DNA of 64,000 nucleotides from an uncultured Clostridia bacterium (GTDB lineage: Bacteria; Bacillota; Clostridia; Christensenellales; Borkfalkiaceae), in assembly GCA_947627665.1 (NCBI GenBank), contig CANQWX010000005.1:1-64000 (forward strand), written 5' to 3'. Under the pieces are notes generated by a model. It was not told the DNA's origin. It saw only the letters and a program-made list of their open reading frames with translations, and searched no databases. The translations under genes were made by a program, and so were the position numbers. Shown piece by piece: positions 9,218 through 18,425 of this stretch; position 1 is the first letter of the stretch; each line of letters starts with the position of its first letter.

Positions 9218-10254
9218 AAACAGAAAATAATACAATGAAATTCATTCTCAACGGCCGGTTTATGGAACAACCGTTTACCGGCATACAGCGGTTTACCCAA
9301 GAGGTCTTAAAACAATTTTCTCTGATGAAAAACCTGCAAGTGTATGTCGCCATGCCGCCGATTTCAAAATTAAGTGCGCCGAAGATAATTTCCGAAAATA
9401 TCGAATATATCACGGTGGGGAAACATACAGGAACGCGGTGGGAGCAATCCGATCTCCCCAAATTCTGTAAGGAACAAAATTTGCCGCTCCTATGCACGGG
9501 AAACAACGCCCCGATCCTGTACCGCTCTTTTGTCGTTCTCCATGATGTCCTTTGGCTCGACATGAAGCAATGCGCGCCGAAAAAATCTTGGGTGCGCAAG
9601 TCCAGACTCATGATCCGTAGCTTCATCTATCGCAGTCACAAGGTCTTTACCGTGTCGCACTTTTCAGCGGAACGCATTCATAGTCTTTTCCCCAAGCGGA
9701 AGGAGTTGCCAACGGTCGTTTACAACGGCATGGAGCATACCGCAGAATGGAAAGAAACGCCCGTTGAGGGACTTCCGCAAACATTTTATCTCTCGGTCGG
9801 CTCGGTGTACGCGCACAAAAATTTCAAGTTCGTGCTCATGCTTGCCAAACAACACCCCGAACTTTCCTTTGTCATTGCGGGCAATCAAAACATGGAATAT
9901 GATAAGTTCCTCGCCGAAAATAACATCACAAACTGCTATTTTACGGGCTATATGAACGACGGGCAGCTCGCCTATCTATACCATCGTTGCGAGGGCTTTA
10001 TCCTGCCGTCGCTCTATGAAGGATTCGGGATCCCGCCGTTGGAAGCGGTCGCCTGCGGTTGCCGCAAGATCTTTCTCTCCGACATCCCCGTTTTTCACGA
10101 GATTTACGGCGACAGCGCCATATACTTCGACCCGCACGGAGCCGGTGTTCCTTTGGAATGCGCACCGATGAGCGAACAAAGTGCTCAAGCGCTCCTTAAA
10201 AAATACTCATGGAAAAAGACGGCTGAAAAAATATTACAAGGTATGCAGATATGA
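9214..10254 (+). CDS. Glycosyltransferase (GT4-type)
   Basis: MKFILNGRFMEQPFTGIQRFTQEVL...FILPSLYEGFGIPPLEAVACGCRKIFLSD; ATGA overlap with the preceding stop. Confidence 0.88.
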   Translation: MKTENNTMKFILNGRFMEQPFTGIQRFTQEVLKQFSLMKNLQVYVAMPPISKLSAPKIISENIEYITVGKHTGTRWEQSDLPKFCKEQNLPLLCTGNNAPILYRSFVVLHDVLWLDMKQCAPKKSWVRKSRLMIRSFIYRSHKVFTVSHFSAERIHSLFPKRKELPTVVYNGMEHTAEWKETPVEGLPQTFYLSVGSVYAHKNFKFVLMLAKQHPELSFVIAGNQNMEYDKFLAENNITNCYFTGYMNDGQLAYLYHRCEGFILPSLYEGFGIPPLEAVACGCRKIFLSDIPVFHEIYGDSAIYFDPHGAGVPLECAPMSEQSAQALLKKYSWKKTAEKILQGMQI

Positions 10255-11129
10255 ATTTCAATGTTTGTTACGTTTTTGATAAAGACTACATCGGCCAGTT
10301 TAAGGTTTCGATTTATTCTTTGATTGTGAACAACCGCCAAGAAACGATTATGGCTCACCTATTGACTTATAGCCTTGGCCAAGACGATCGGGAAAACATC
10401 GCTTCTTTTTTGCAAAAAATGGGCGTTTCTTGCAAATTTTACGAAATAGACGAGGCTTGCTTCAAAAATCTACCGAAAATGCGGGCTTCGTCTTATGCTT
10501 GTTACTATAAATTACTTATTCCCGACTATCTGAAAGACCAAGAACGAGTCCTTTTCCTCGATTGCGACATTATTGTCCGCAAACCGATTCATGAGTTTTT
10601 CTTTATGCAAACCGACAAGCCGCTTACGGCTGTTGCGGATTCTTTTGTCGAAAAAACAGTGCCCGACCATGTCGCAAACATCGCCGGACCGGGAAGCTCT
10701 TATTTCAATTCGGGGGTCATGCTATTCGATTTTACAAAAGCCGATCATCCCTGCCTTGAAGAAATGCTTCATTATGGCGGAGTGCAATTTTCATCTTTGA
10801 TGTATCACGACCAAGATATTTTGAATCACTTCTACCAAAATCGCGTCTGCTTTATTAACGATAAATATAACTATATTACGAATTTGAATAAAATCGGTCA
10901 AATACTTACAGATAGAAGACGCCAGAAAATCATTCACTATGCGGGTACAAAACCTTGGGACCCTACATACAAGAAGAAATTCTATTCTTTATATGTAAAA
11001 TATTACAACGCATGTAAACAAGTAACGCAAGTAGATTATTTGAAAAAGAGAAAGCCCCTCGCAGTTCTTTTTTTCTCCTATTTGAAAAGCAAAGCAAGCA
11101 AAGAATCATCAGAAACGAATCGGAGATAA
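10251..11129 (+). CDS. Glycosyltransferase family 8
   Basis: NVCYVFDKDYIGQFKVSIYSLIVNN...VLFLDCDIIVRKPI...YFNSGVMLFD...DQDILNHFY. Confidence 0.9.
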   Translation: MNFNVCYVFDKDYIGQFKVSIYSLIVNNRQETIMAHLLTYSLGQDDRENIASFLQKMGVSCKFYEIDEACFKNLPKMRASSYACYYKLLIPDYLKDQERVLFLDCDIIVRKPIHEFFFMQTDKPLTAVADSFVEKTVPDHVANIAGPGSSYFNSGVMLFDFTKADHPCLEEMLHYGGVQFSSLMYHDQDILNHFYQNRVCFINDKYNYITNLNKIGQILTDRRRQKIIHYAGTKPWDPTYKKKFYSLYVKYYNACKQVTQVDYLKKRKPLAVLFFSYLKSKASKESSETNRR

Positions 11130-11134
11130 GATAA

Positions 11135-12703
11135 TTGGATAAAAAGAAGGGTTTCAAAAACGTCATCGTTTCCGTGGTGTTCCGCGTACTGCTCCTCGTG
11201 GCGACCTTGCTCACGCGGCGCTTTTTGATACAGTTCGTTGGAAATGACGTCAACGGCCTCAATTCCCTCTATACAAGCATTCTCGGCTTCCTCGCCGTGG
11301 CGGAACTCGGCGTGGGTAGCGCCATCACCTTCTGCATGTACAAGCCCATCGTGGAGGGGGACGACAAAAAAGTCGCCGCGCTCTATTGCCTTTTCAAACG
11401 GCTCTATCTCATCATCGGCGGGATCATTCTCCTCGGCGGATGCGTCCTGATGCCTTTCCTCAAATTCTTCGCCAAGGATTATGCCGAACTCGACGTTGAT
11501 CTCTATCTCACCTTTGCGCTTTCGCTCGCGGCGGTGCTGATCACCTACCTTTTCAGCGCTAAGACGTCGCTCATCAACGCCTACAAAAATAATTATATCT
11601 CTACCGCCATCACCTCCTCGGGACAGCTCCTTGCCTGCGGTCTGCAGATCCTTGTGCTCTTCCTCACACGATCCTTTGTGTGGTACCTCGTGTGTGCGAT
11701 CGCAGCCGCTTTGGCACAGTGGGCGGTGACGGAGATCGTGACCCGCAAGATGTACGGCGGCATTCTCGCCCTCAAAGAAAAGATCGATCCCGAAACGAAA
11801 GGGGAGGTCGTCAAGAACGTCAAGGCGATGTTCATGCACAAGATCGGCGGGGTCCTCGTCAACACCGCAGACAGCGTGATCATCTCTGCTTTCCTCGGCG
11901 TGGCTCTCCTCGGGAAATATTCCAACTACATCGTCATCGCCTCGGCGCTGTCAAGCACGATCGCGCTCTGCTTTACGCCGCTCACCTCGATCATCGGGCA
12001 CCTGTATGTGGAGGAGAGCGGCGAATCGTTGCGCAAATATCTGCATTTCTTCCATACTTTCAATTTTGTACTCGGCGCGATCTTCTTCCTCGGCTACTAC
12101 GCCATCATTGACGATCTCGTCACCATCTTCTTCGACAGCGCCATGACGGGCGGGCTGCTCTTCGGCCGATGGGTGACCTTCGTCATCACCCTCAATTATT
12201 TTATCCAATTCATGCGGCAGGCGACCATGCTTTTCCGCGACGCCACGGGCACCTTTTATTACGATCGCTATAAGCCGCTCGTAGAGGGGACCGTCAATAT
12301 CGCGCTCTCCATCGCCTTTGTCTACCTCTTCGGGCTGATCGACGAGGAGTTCAGCGTTGTGGGCGTGATCGCGGCGACCATTCTCACCAATCTCTTTATC
12401 TGCCACATCGTAGAACCGCACGTCCTTTATAAGCATGCGATCCACTACACGCCCAAGTATTACTATATCAAAAATTACTTTTACATCGCGCTGTTCGCGG
12501 CTGCGCTCGTCGGACTGCATTTCTGCCATGTTTCCATGGAGAGCCGCTTCAACGAATTGCTCGTGAACGGCTGCATCGCGGTCGCGGTGTCGCTCGTGCC
12601 CATCCTCATCGCCGTGCTCACGGACGGGGATTTCCGCCATCACGTCAAAGCGCTCCGCGAGCGCTTCCGCCAAAAACATCGCAAACCGATCAAGGAGGAT
12701 TGA
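11135..12703 (+). CDS. Polysaccharide export flippase (Wzx-like, MATE/PST type), TTG start
   Basis: About 522-aa polytopic protein, NDVNGLNSLYTSILGFLAVAELGVGSAI, in the EPS cluster. Confidence 0.8.
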   Translation: MDKKKGFKNVIVSVVFRVLLLVATLLTRRFLIQFVGNDVNGLNSLYTSILGFLAVAELGVGSAITFCMYKPIVEGDDKKVAALYCLFKRLYLIIGGIILLGGCVLMPFLKFFAKDYAELDVDLYLTFALSLAAVLITYLFSAKTSLINAYKNNYISTAITSSGQLLACGLQILVLFLTRSFVWYLVCAIAAALAQWAVTEIVTRKMYGGILALKEKIDPETKGEVVKNVKAMFMHKIGGVLVNTADSVIISAFLGVALLGKYSNYIVIASALSSTIALCFTPLTSIIGHLYVEESGESLRKYLHFFHTFNFVLGAIFFLGYYAIIDDLVTIFFDSAMTGGLLFGRWVTFVITLNYFIQFMRQATMLFRDATGTFYYDRYKPLVEGTVNIALSIAFVYLFGLIDEEFSVVGVIAATILTNLFICHIVEPHVLYKHAIHYTPKYYYIKNYFYIALFAAALVGLHFCHVSMESRFNELLVNGCIAVAVSLVPILIAVLTDGDFRHHVKALRERFRQKHRKPIKED

Positions 12704-12704
12704 T

Positions 12705-13802
12705 ATGTACGACTATCTCATTGTAGGAAGCGGGCTTTATGGCTCCGTATGCGCATTCGAGCTGACAAAACGGGGCAAAACTTGCCTTGTGCTGGAAAAA
12801 CGCTCCCATATCGGCGGAAACGTCTATACCGAAAACATCGGGGGCGTCAACGTCCACAAGTACGGCGCGCACATCTTCCACACCTCCGATAAGGCGATCT
12901 GGGACTATGTGAATACCTTTGCGGAATTCAACAACTATATCAACTCGCCCGTGGCGCGCTATCGGGACGAATGCTACAATCTGCCCTTCAATATGAACAC
13001 CTTCACCAAGCTTTGGCGGGATGTCTTTACGCCCGAGGAGGCGCGCAAGCGGCTCGAAGAAGAGCGGAAGAGCGTATATGTCGCCGAGCCGAAAAACCTC
13101 GAGGAACAGGCGCTCAATCTCGTCGGAAAGACGATCTACGAAAAACTCATCAAGGGCTATACCGAAAAGCAGTGGGGCAGGCCCTGCCGCGAACTGCCCG
13201 CTTTCATCATCAAGCGCCTGCCGCTGAGGTACACGTTCGACAACAACTACTTCAACGACCGCTACCAAGGGATCCCGATCGGCGGCTACACGCAGATCGT
13301 CGAAAAGATGCTCGGCGGCGTTGAAGTGCGGCTCGGGTGCGACTTCCTTGCGGATAAGGAAAAGTATGCCGCGCTCGCAAAGACAGTCATTTACACGGGC
13401 GCGATCGACGCCTACTTCTGCTATAAACTCGGCGCGCTCGAATACCGCTCGGTGCGCTTCGAAACGGAAACGCTGGATACGCCCAATTACCAGGGCAACG
13501 CCGTCGTCAATTACACCGCCGCCGACGTGCCTTATACACGCGTCATCGAGCACAAACACTTTGAGTTCGGCACGCAGCCGCAGACGGTCATCTCGCGGGA
13601 GTATTCCTCGGCGTGGCGGCAGGGGGACGAGCCATACTATCCCGTGAACGACGAGCGGAACAATGCGCTCTACGCGCAGTACCAGGCGCTTGCGGCGCAG
13701 GAGAAAAACGTGCTCTTCGGCGGGCGGCTGGGGCAATATCGGTATTTCGATATGGACGACGTGATCGACGGCGCGCTGAAAGCGGTGCGTTCGCTCGGCT
13801 GA
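12705..13802 (+). CDS. glf: UDP-galactopyranose mutase
   Basis: MYDYLIVGSGLYGSVCAFELTKRGKTCLVLEKRSHIGGNVYTE..GGVNVHKYGAHIFHT; YTEKQWG. Confidence 0.97.
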   Translation: MYDYLIVGSGLYGSVCAFELTKRGKTCLVLEKRSHIGGNVYTENIGGVNVHKYGAHIFHTSDKAIWDYVNTFAEFNNYINSPVARYRDECYNLPFNMNTFTKLWRDVFTPEEARKRLEEERKSVYVAEPKNLEEQALNLVGKTIYEKLIKGYTEKQWGRPCRELPAFIIKRLPLRYTFDNNYFNDRYQGIPIGGYTQIVEKMLGGVEVRLGCDFLADKEKYAALAKTVIYTGAIDAYFCYKLGALEYRSVRFETETLDTPNYQGNAVVNYTAADVPYTRVIEHKHFEFGTQPQTVISREYSSAWRQGDEPYYPVNDERNNALYAQYQALAAQEKNVLFGGRLGQYRYFDMDDVIDGALKAVRSLG

Positions 13803-13824
13803 GTCATTCTTTGGGGAGAAAGCG

Positions 13825-16428
13825 ATGCTGCATTACACCTTGGACGCAAACAAGCGGGGCGTGGAAGTTTCCAAGCACCTTTACGGGCTGTTCTTCGAGG
13901 ACATCAACCACGCCGCGGACGGCGGTCTGAACGCCGAAATGATCGTCAATAACTCCTTTGAATTTTCTTACTATACCTACGACGGATTCGCGGTAGATGT
14001 TCCCGTTTCGGTACGCGCGAAAAAGGACGCCTATTGGGACATCTTCGGCGCGGGCAGGCACGAGATCTCGACGGAAGGGGGGATGAACGACAACAATCCG
14101 TCCTATCTGCTTCTCGAAGTCGGCGGCAGATACCGCCTCGAGAACCCGGGCTATTTCGTGACGGAGGGTTCCGAAAGATACGGCATGCCGGTTACGGAAG
14201 GGGAGAGATACGACTTTTCTGTCTATGTAAAGCGGCTTGGCTTTAAGGGGAGCGCTACGTTTTTCCTCGAGGATGCGCGCGGCAGATGCACCGCCGCCGG
14301 CAGGGCGGAGATCCCCGCGGACGGAGAGGGGGATTGGGTCAAGATCGCCGCTTCCGCCGTCGCCGAAAGAAGCACGATGGCACGCTTCTGTTTGCTTCTC
14401 GAGGGGAACGGAACGCTCGGCTTGGACTATTTTTCTCTGCTCCCCGCAACCGTTTGGGGGGATCCCGAAAAGTACCGCAACGGAAAGCTTTCTCCCAGCA
14501 TCGTCAAAGCGATCGCGGACTGTCATCCCTCCTTTTTGCGCTTCCCCGGCGGCTGCGTGGTGGAGGGCGACGTCGACTTTCCCTATCAGTACCGTTGGCG
14601 GGACACGTTGGGGCCGCTCGAACAGCGGCGGCAGATCCCCAACGTTTGGGGGTATCTGCAAAGCTATGGGATCGGCTTTTACGAATATTTCTGCCTCTGC
14701 GAGGACCTCGGCATGGCGCCGCTTCCCGTGCTCCACTGCGGGCTGCTCTGCCAGATGCGCATGGGCGAACAGCGCAAAACGGGTTACCGCCGTATTCTTC
14801 CCGATACGGAAGAATTTGAAAAAGAAGTCATCGGCAATGTTGCCGATCTCATTTTTTTCGCCAAGGGGGACGCTTTTTCCAAAGACGAAAACGAGCGCCG
14901 CTGGGCGCTGCTGCGCGCCGAAATGGGGCACCCGTGTCCCTTCCCGCTCTCCTATATCGGCATCGGAAACGAGAATTGGGGCCAGGAATATTTCGACAAC
15001 CTCGCCGCCTGTCTGCGCGGGGTGCGGCAATACCGCTACCGAGGCGTTCCAACCGACCTTTTGCAACGCTTCGGGATCACCGTTGTGACGACCGCGGGCG
15101 TGGACAACCGCCCGCAGGACAGCAACGAAAACTGGAAGATCATCAACCGGAAGTACCGCGACACCATTGTGGACGAGCACGTCTACAACACCTATCCATG
15201 GTTCATCGACAATACCGCGCGCTATGACGGCTACGACAGAAAGGGCGCAAAAGTATTCATGGGGGAATACGCCGTCCACTCGCTGGCAGACGGAAGGGGA
15301 CGGCTCAACGGACAGAGCGATCTACGCTCGGCGCTCGGAGAAGCGGCCTTTTTGACAGGTTGTGAGCGGAACTCCGATATTGTGAAAATGACCTGCTACG
15401 CGCCTCTGTTTGCCGCCTCCTACCGGCACAGCTGGACGCCCGATCTGATATGGTTCAACGCCCGCGAAGTGATGTTCACGCCGAGCTATTATGTGCAGCA
15501 GATGTTTGCGGGCAATGTGGGCAGCCATACGCTCACGGGGGTCGCGCCCCGCGACAGCGGCAATGCGGGCGGATTGCTCCTCGGCGGAAACAGAACGGCG
15601 ATCGCCGTTTCCTCCGTCGCCGTATACGGCAGAAAGGACGGAAAACTTCTCTACCTGCATACCTTTGAGAACGGCATGGGCGGTTGGAAGGTCTGCCCCG
15701 GGTGTATCGGCGGACGCATTGCGGGCGGAGAACTCATCATCGAAGCGGGCACCGCCTTCAACGGCTTTTATTACGACGGACAGGAATTCGGAGATTGCAA
15801 CGTGGAGATCTCGTTCCGCCGTCTTTCGGGGGAACAAAGCTTTATCGCGGGCGTGGGCGTCAAGGACGTGCGCGACGGCGGGACCTTGGACTGCGCCGCT
15901 TTTTCCGTCTGTTGCCAATACGGAAAGAACCGCAACGGCTTTGACGTTGCCTTTGAAAAGCAGGTCGATTTTATGCGCACCGCCTGTGAAATGATGGGGA
16001 AGGACCGCTTTCTCGGCTATTCTCCCGAAGGAAACGTCATGCGGCTCGAATACACCGAGGACCGTTTTCGGGCCTTGCTCCTCATGGACGGGGAATGGCA
16101 CGAGGTGCTCTCCAAAGCCATATGGAAAGTCAACGAACGGGTGTTCCAAAGCGCGACGGCGGACGAAAAGGGCAAGATCTATCTGAAAGTCGTCAACGTG
16201 TCGGGCAAAGACGAGGAGCTGGAAGCGTGCCTGATAAACTTCCCCGAAAAGAAGCGCGTGACGATGACCACGCTCTGCCACGAGGACCCCGCGGCGGAAA
16301 ACAAGATCGGCCTGCAAGAGGGAAAGGAGGAGCGCGTCGTTCCCACGGCGTGTACCCTTCCTTTGGAGGGAAATATCCTTCGGGCTACCGTCAAAAACAA
16401 TTCCGTAAACGTATTCGTCATCGAATAG
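13825..16428 (+). CDS. Alpha-L-arabinofuranosidase-like glycoside hydrolase (GH51-like)
   Basis: LYGLFFEDINHAADGGLNAEMIVNNSFE; LRFPGGCVVEGD; IGIGNENWGQEYF; no signal peptide visible. Confidence 0.85.
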   Translation: MLHYTLDANKRGVEVSKHLYGLFFEDINHAADGGLNAEMIVNNSFEFSYYTYDGFAVDVPVSVRAKKDAYWDIFGAGRHEISTEGGMNDNNPSYLLLEVGGRYRLENPGYFVTEGSERYGMPVTEGERYDFSVYVKRLGFKGSATFFLEDARGRCTAAGRAEIPADGEGDWVKIAASAVAERSTMARFCLLLEGNGTLGLDYFSLLPATVWGDPEKYRNGKLSPSIVKAIADCHPSFLRFPGGCVVEGDVDFPYQYRWRDTLGPLEQRRQIPNVWGYLQSYGIGFYEYFCLCEDLGMAPLPVLHCGLLCQMRMGEQRKTGYRRILPDTEEFEKEVIGNVADLIFFAKGDAFSKDENERRWALLRAEMGHPCPFPLSYIGIGNENWGQEYFDNLAACLRGVRQYRYRGVPTDLLQRFGITVVTTAGVDNRPQDSNENWKIINRKYRDTIVDEHVYNTYPWFIDNTARYDGYDRKGAKVFMGEYAVHSLADGRGRLNGQSDLRSALGEAAFLTGCERNSDIVKMTCYAPLFAASYRHSWTPDLIWFNAREVMFTPSYYVQQMFAGNVGSHTLTGVAPRDSGNAGGLLLGGNRTAIAVSSVAVYGRKDGKLLYLHTFENGMGGWKVCPGCIGGRIAGGELIIEAGTAFNGFYYDGQEFGDCNVEISFRRLSGEQSFIAGVGVKDVRDGGTLDCAAFSVCCQYGKNRNGFDVAFEKQVDFMRTACEMMGKDRFLGYSPEGNVMRLEYTEDRFRALLLMDGEWHEVLSKAIWKVNERVFQSATADEKGKIYLKVVNVSGKDEELEACLINFPEKKRVTMTTLCHEDPAAENKIGLQEGKEERVVPTACTLPLEGNILRATVKNNSVNVFVIE

Positions 16429-16462
16429 CTTTTTGCATGTTTCTCATGGCAAAGATCAAGGG

Positions 16463-16489
16463 AAAGCGGCGCCGCCGCTTTCTTTTTTT
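16463..16489 (+). terminator. Rho-independent terminator ending the EPS operon
   Basis: AAAGCGGC-gcc-GCCGCTTT followed by CTTTTTTT. Confidence 0.85.
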
Positions 16490-16525
16490 ATCATAAGCGG
16501 ACATCTTGTCCCATAAAATAGAGCG

Positions 16526-17362
16526 ATGCTGGAATTTCTTCCGCCGCGCCTTTATAACGCCGTGCGGCATGTCGACGGGAGCCGCCTGTACGAGCTTCGT
16601 ATCCGCGACGGCAAGCCGCTCGCCGCCGATCTCAACGGAGAAACCGTCTTTCTGTGCGAGAGGGGAGTGTGCTCCAAGCGTGCGGCGATCCTGCCCACGG
16701 CGGAAGAGATCGAAGAGATCCTCTTCGCGGCGAGCGGACGTTCCGTTTACTCGGTGGAGAACCAGCTCAAACAAGGATTCCTCACGGCGGAGGGAGGCGT
16801 ACGCATCGGCATCGCGGGTTCCTATGTATACGAAAACGGCAGCGTGCTCGCCGTCCGTTCCGTCACCTCGCTCTGCGTCCGCATTCCACACGAGATCTTG
16901 GGCTGCGCGGAGGAGATCTACGGGCGTTGTCTTGAGGGAGAACTCGCCTCTCTTCTCATCTTGGCGCCGCCCGGGGAAGGCAAAACCACACTTTTGCGCG
17001 ATCTTGCCCGCCTTGTTTGCGAGCGGCGTGGGTGCAACGTGCTGATCTGTGACGAGCGGGGGGAGCTTTCCGCGGGAAATTTGGGGGAAACCGCAGATTG
17101 TATGAAATTCGCCGATAAACTGACTGCCTTCACGGCGGGGATCCGCGCCATGCGGCCTGCGCTCATCGTGACGGACGAGCTTCTTCCCGACGACTATCCC
17201 GCGGTCAAGCGCGCGCTGGACGGGGGCGTACGGGTCTTTGCTTCGGCCCATCTCACGCGCTTTGCGGACGTTCCGCAAAAGCTGTTTTCCCGCTATATCC
17301 TTCTCGACGGCCTCGGAAGAGTGGGGAGCATTCTCGATGGGAGGGGAGAACCGTGTGGCTGA
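16526..17362 (+). CDS. spoIIIAA: Stage III sporulation protein AA (ATPase)
   Basis: LILAPPGEGKTTLLRDLARL Walker A; first gene of a syntenic spoIIIA operon. Confidence 0.95.
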   Translation: MLEFLPPRLYNAVRHVDGSRLYELRIRDGKPLAADLNGETVFLCERGVCSKRAAILPTAEEIEEILFAASGRSVYSVENQLKQGFLTAEGGVRIGIAGSYVYENGSVLAVRSVTSLCVRIPHEILGCAEEIYGRCLEGELASLLILAPPGEGKTTLLRDLARLVCERRGCNVLICDERGELSAGNLGETADCMKFADKLTAFTAGIRAMRPALIVTDELLPDDYPAVKRALDGGVRVFASAHLTRFADVPQKLFSRYILLDGLGRVGSILDGRGEPCG

Positions 17363-17820
17363 AATTGCTCCTCTGCGGGCTTGCGATCGCCTTTTGCACC
17401 CTGCTCGGATATCTTGCCGCAGGGAAATACCGCGCCCGCATGCGCTTTTTTGCGCAGATATACGAACTCAACGAACGATACCTCACCGAACTCAGATACC
17501 GCCGCACGCCGCTGCCGTCCTTTCTGGCGTCCTGCAAACTGTCGGGCGACCTGCAAAAGGCTGTGGAGAGCTTTCTCGCCAAAAAACAGCCTAAAACCGA
17601 TCTCTCCTATCTCACGGCGGAGGAACGGGAGGAGATCGACGCCTACTTTGCCCAGCTCGGCCGCGGGGATGCGCGTTCGCAGCTCGCCTGCTTCGAAGGC
17701 AAGCGCGCCTTCCTGCTCGAGAGGAAGGAAAGTTCGGCAAGCGAGGCAAAAAAGAGGGGGGAGCTTTACTTGAAGCTCGGCGCCTTGGCGGGGCTTGCCA
17801 TTGTCATTCTTATCGTATAG
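17353..17820 (+). CDS. spoIIIAB: Stage III sporulation protein AB
   Basis: Small membrane-anchored protein, synteny between AA and AC. Confidence 0.9.
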   Translation: MWLKLLLCGLAIAFCTLLGYLAAGKYRARMRFFAQIYELNERYLTELRYRRTPLPSFLASCKLSGDLQKAVESFLAKKQPKTDLSYLTAEEREEIDAYFAQLGRGDARSQLACFEGKRAFLLERKESSASEAKKRGELYLKLGALAGLAIVILIV

Positions 17821-17824
17821 CGTC

Positions 17825-18025
17825 ATGGATATTTCTGTCATCTTCAAACTCGCAGCGGTCGGCATCCTGATAACGGTCGTTTGCCAGCTGCTCAAAAAGT
17901 CCGACCGCGACGACATTGCCACCGTCGTTTCGGTCGTCGGGCTTGTGATCGCGCTCACCATCGCGGTCACCATGATCGGAGATCTGTTCTCGACGATCAA
18001 AGAGATCTTCGATCTCACCGTATAG
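17825..18025 (+). CDS. spoIIIAC: Stage III sporulation protein AC
   Basis: MDISVIFKLAAVGILITVVCQLLKKSDRDDIATVVSVVGLVIAL. Confidence 0.95.
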   Translation: MDISVIFKLAAVGILITVVCQLLKKSDRDDIATVVSVVGLVIALTIAVTMIGDLFSTIKEIFDLTV

Positions 18026-18029
18026 CGCC

Positions 18030-18425
18030 ATGGACATCTTTCAGCTCGTCGGCGTCGCATTCATCACGGCCGTCGCCGCCTTACTCCTCAAGTCGACAAA
18101 ACCCGAACTCGCGCTCGCCGTCACCATCGCGGGGAGCATCATCCTGCTTCTGTTTGTATTCGATATGCTGCGCGGAAGCCTGTCTATCTTTCAGAAGATC
18201 GCTTCCGCGACAGGGATCGAGTTTTCTCTGGTAAAGATCGTATTGAAGATGATCGGCATCGGCTACCTCGTGGAATTCAGCGCGGGGATCTTGCACGATT
18301 TCGGGCAAAATTCCCTTGCGGACAAGCTGGTGTTTTGCGGAAAAGCGGTCATTCTGGTCCTTGCGATCCCCATTCTCGAAAACGTACTTTCGCTCATCGT
18401 AAAACTTTTGGGGCTGATCAAATGA
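18030..18425 (+). CDS. spoIIIAD: Stage III sporulation protein AD
   Basis: MDIFQLVGVAFITAVAALLLKSTKPELALAVTIAGSIIL. Confidence 0.95.
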   Translation: MDIFQLVGVAFITAVAALLLKSTKPELALAVTIAGSIILLLFVFDMLRGSLSIFQKIASATGIEFSLVKIVLKMIGIGYLVEFSAGILHDFGQNSLADKLVFCGKAVILVLAIPILENVLSLIVKLLGLIK

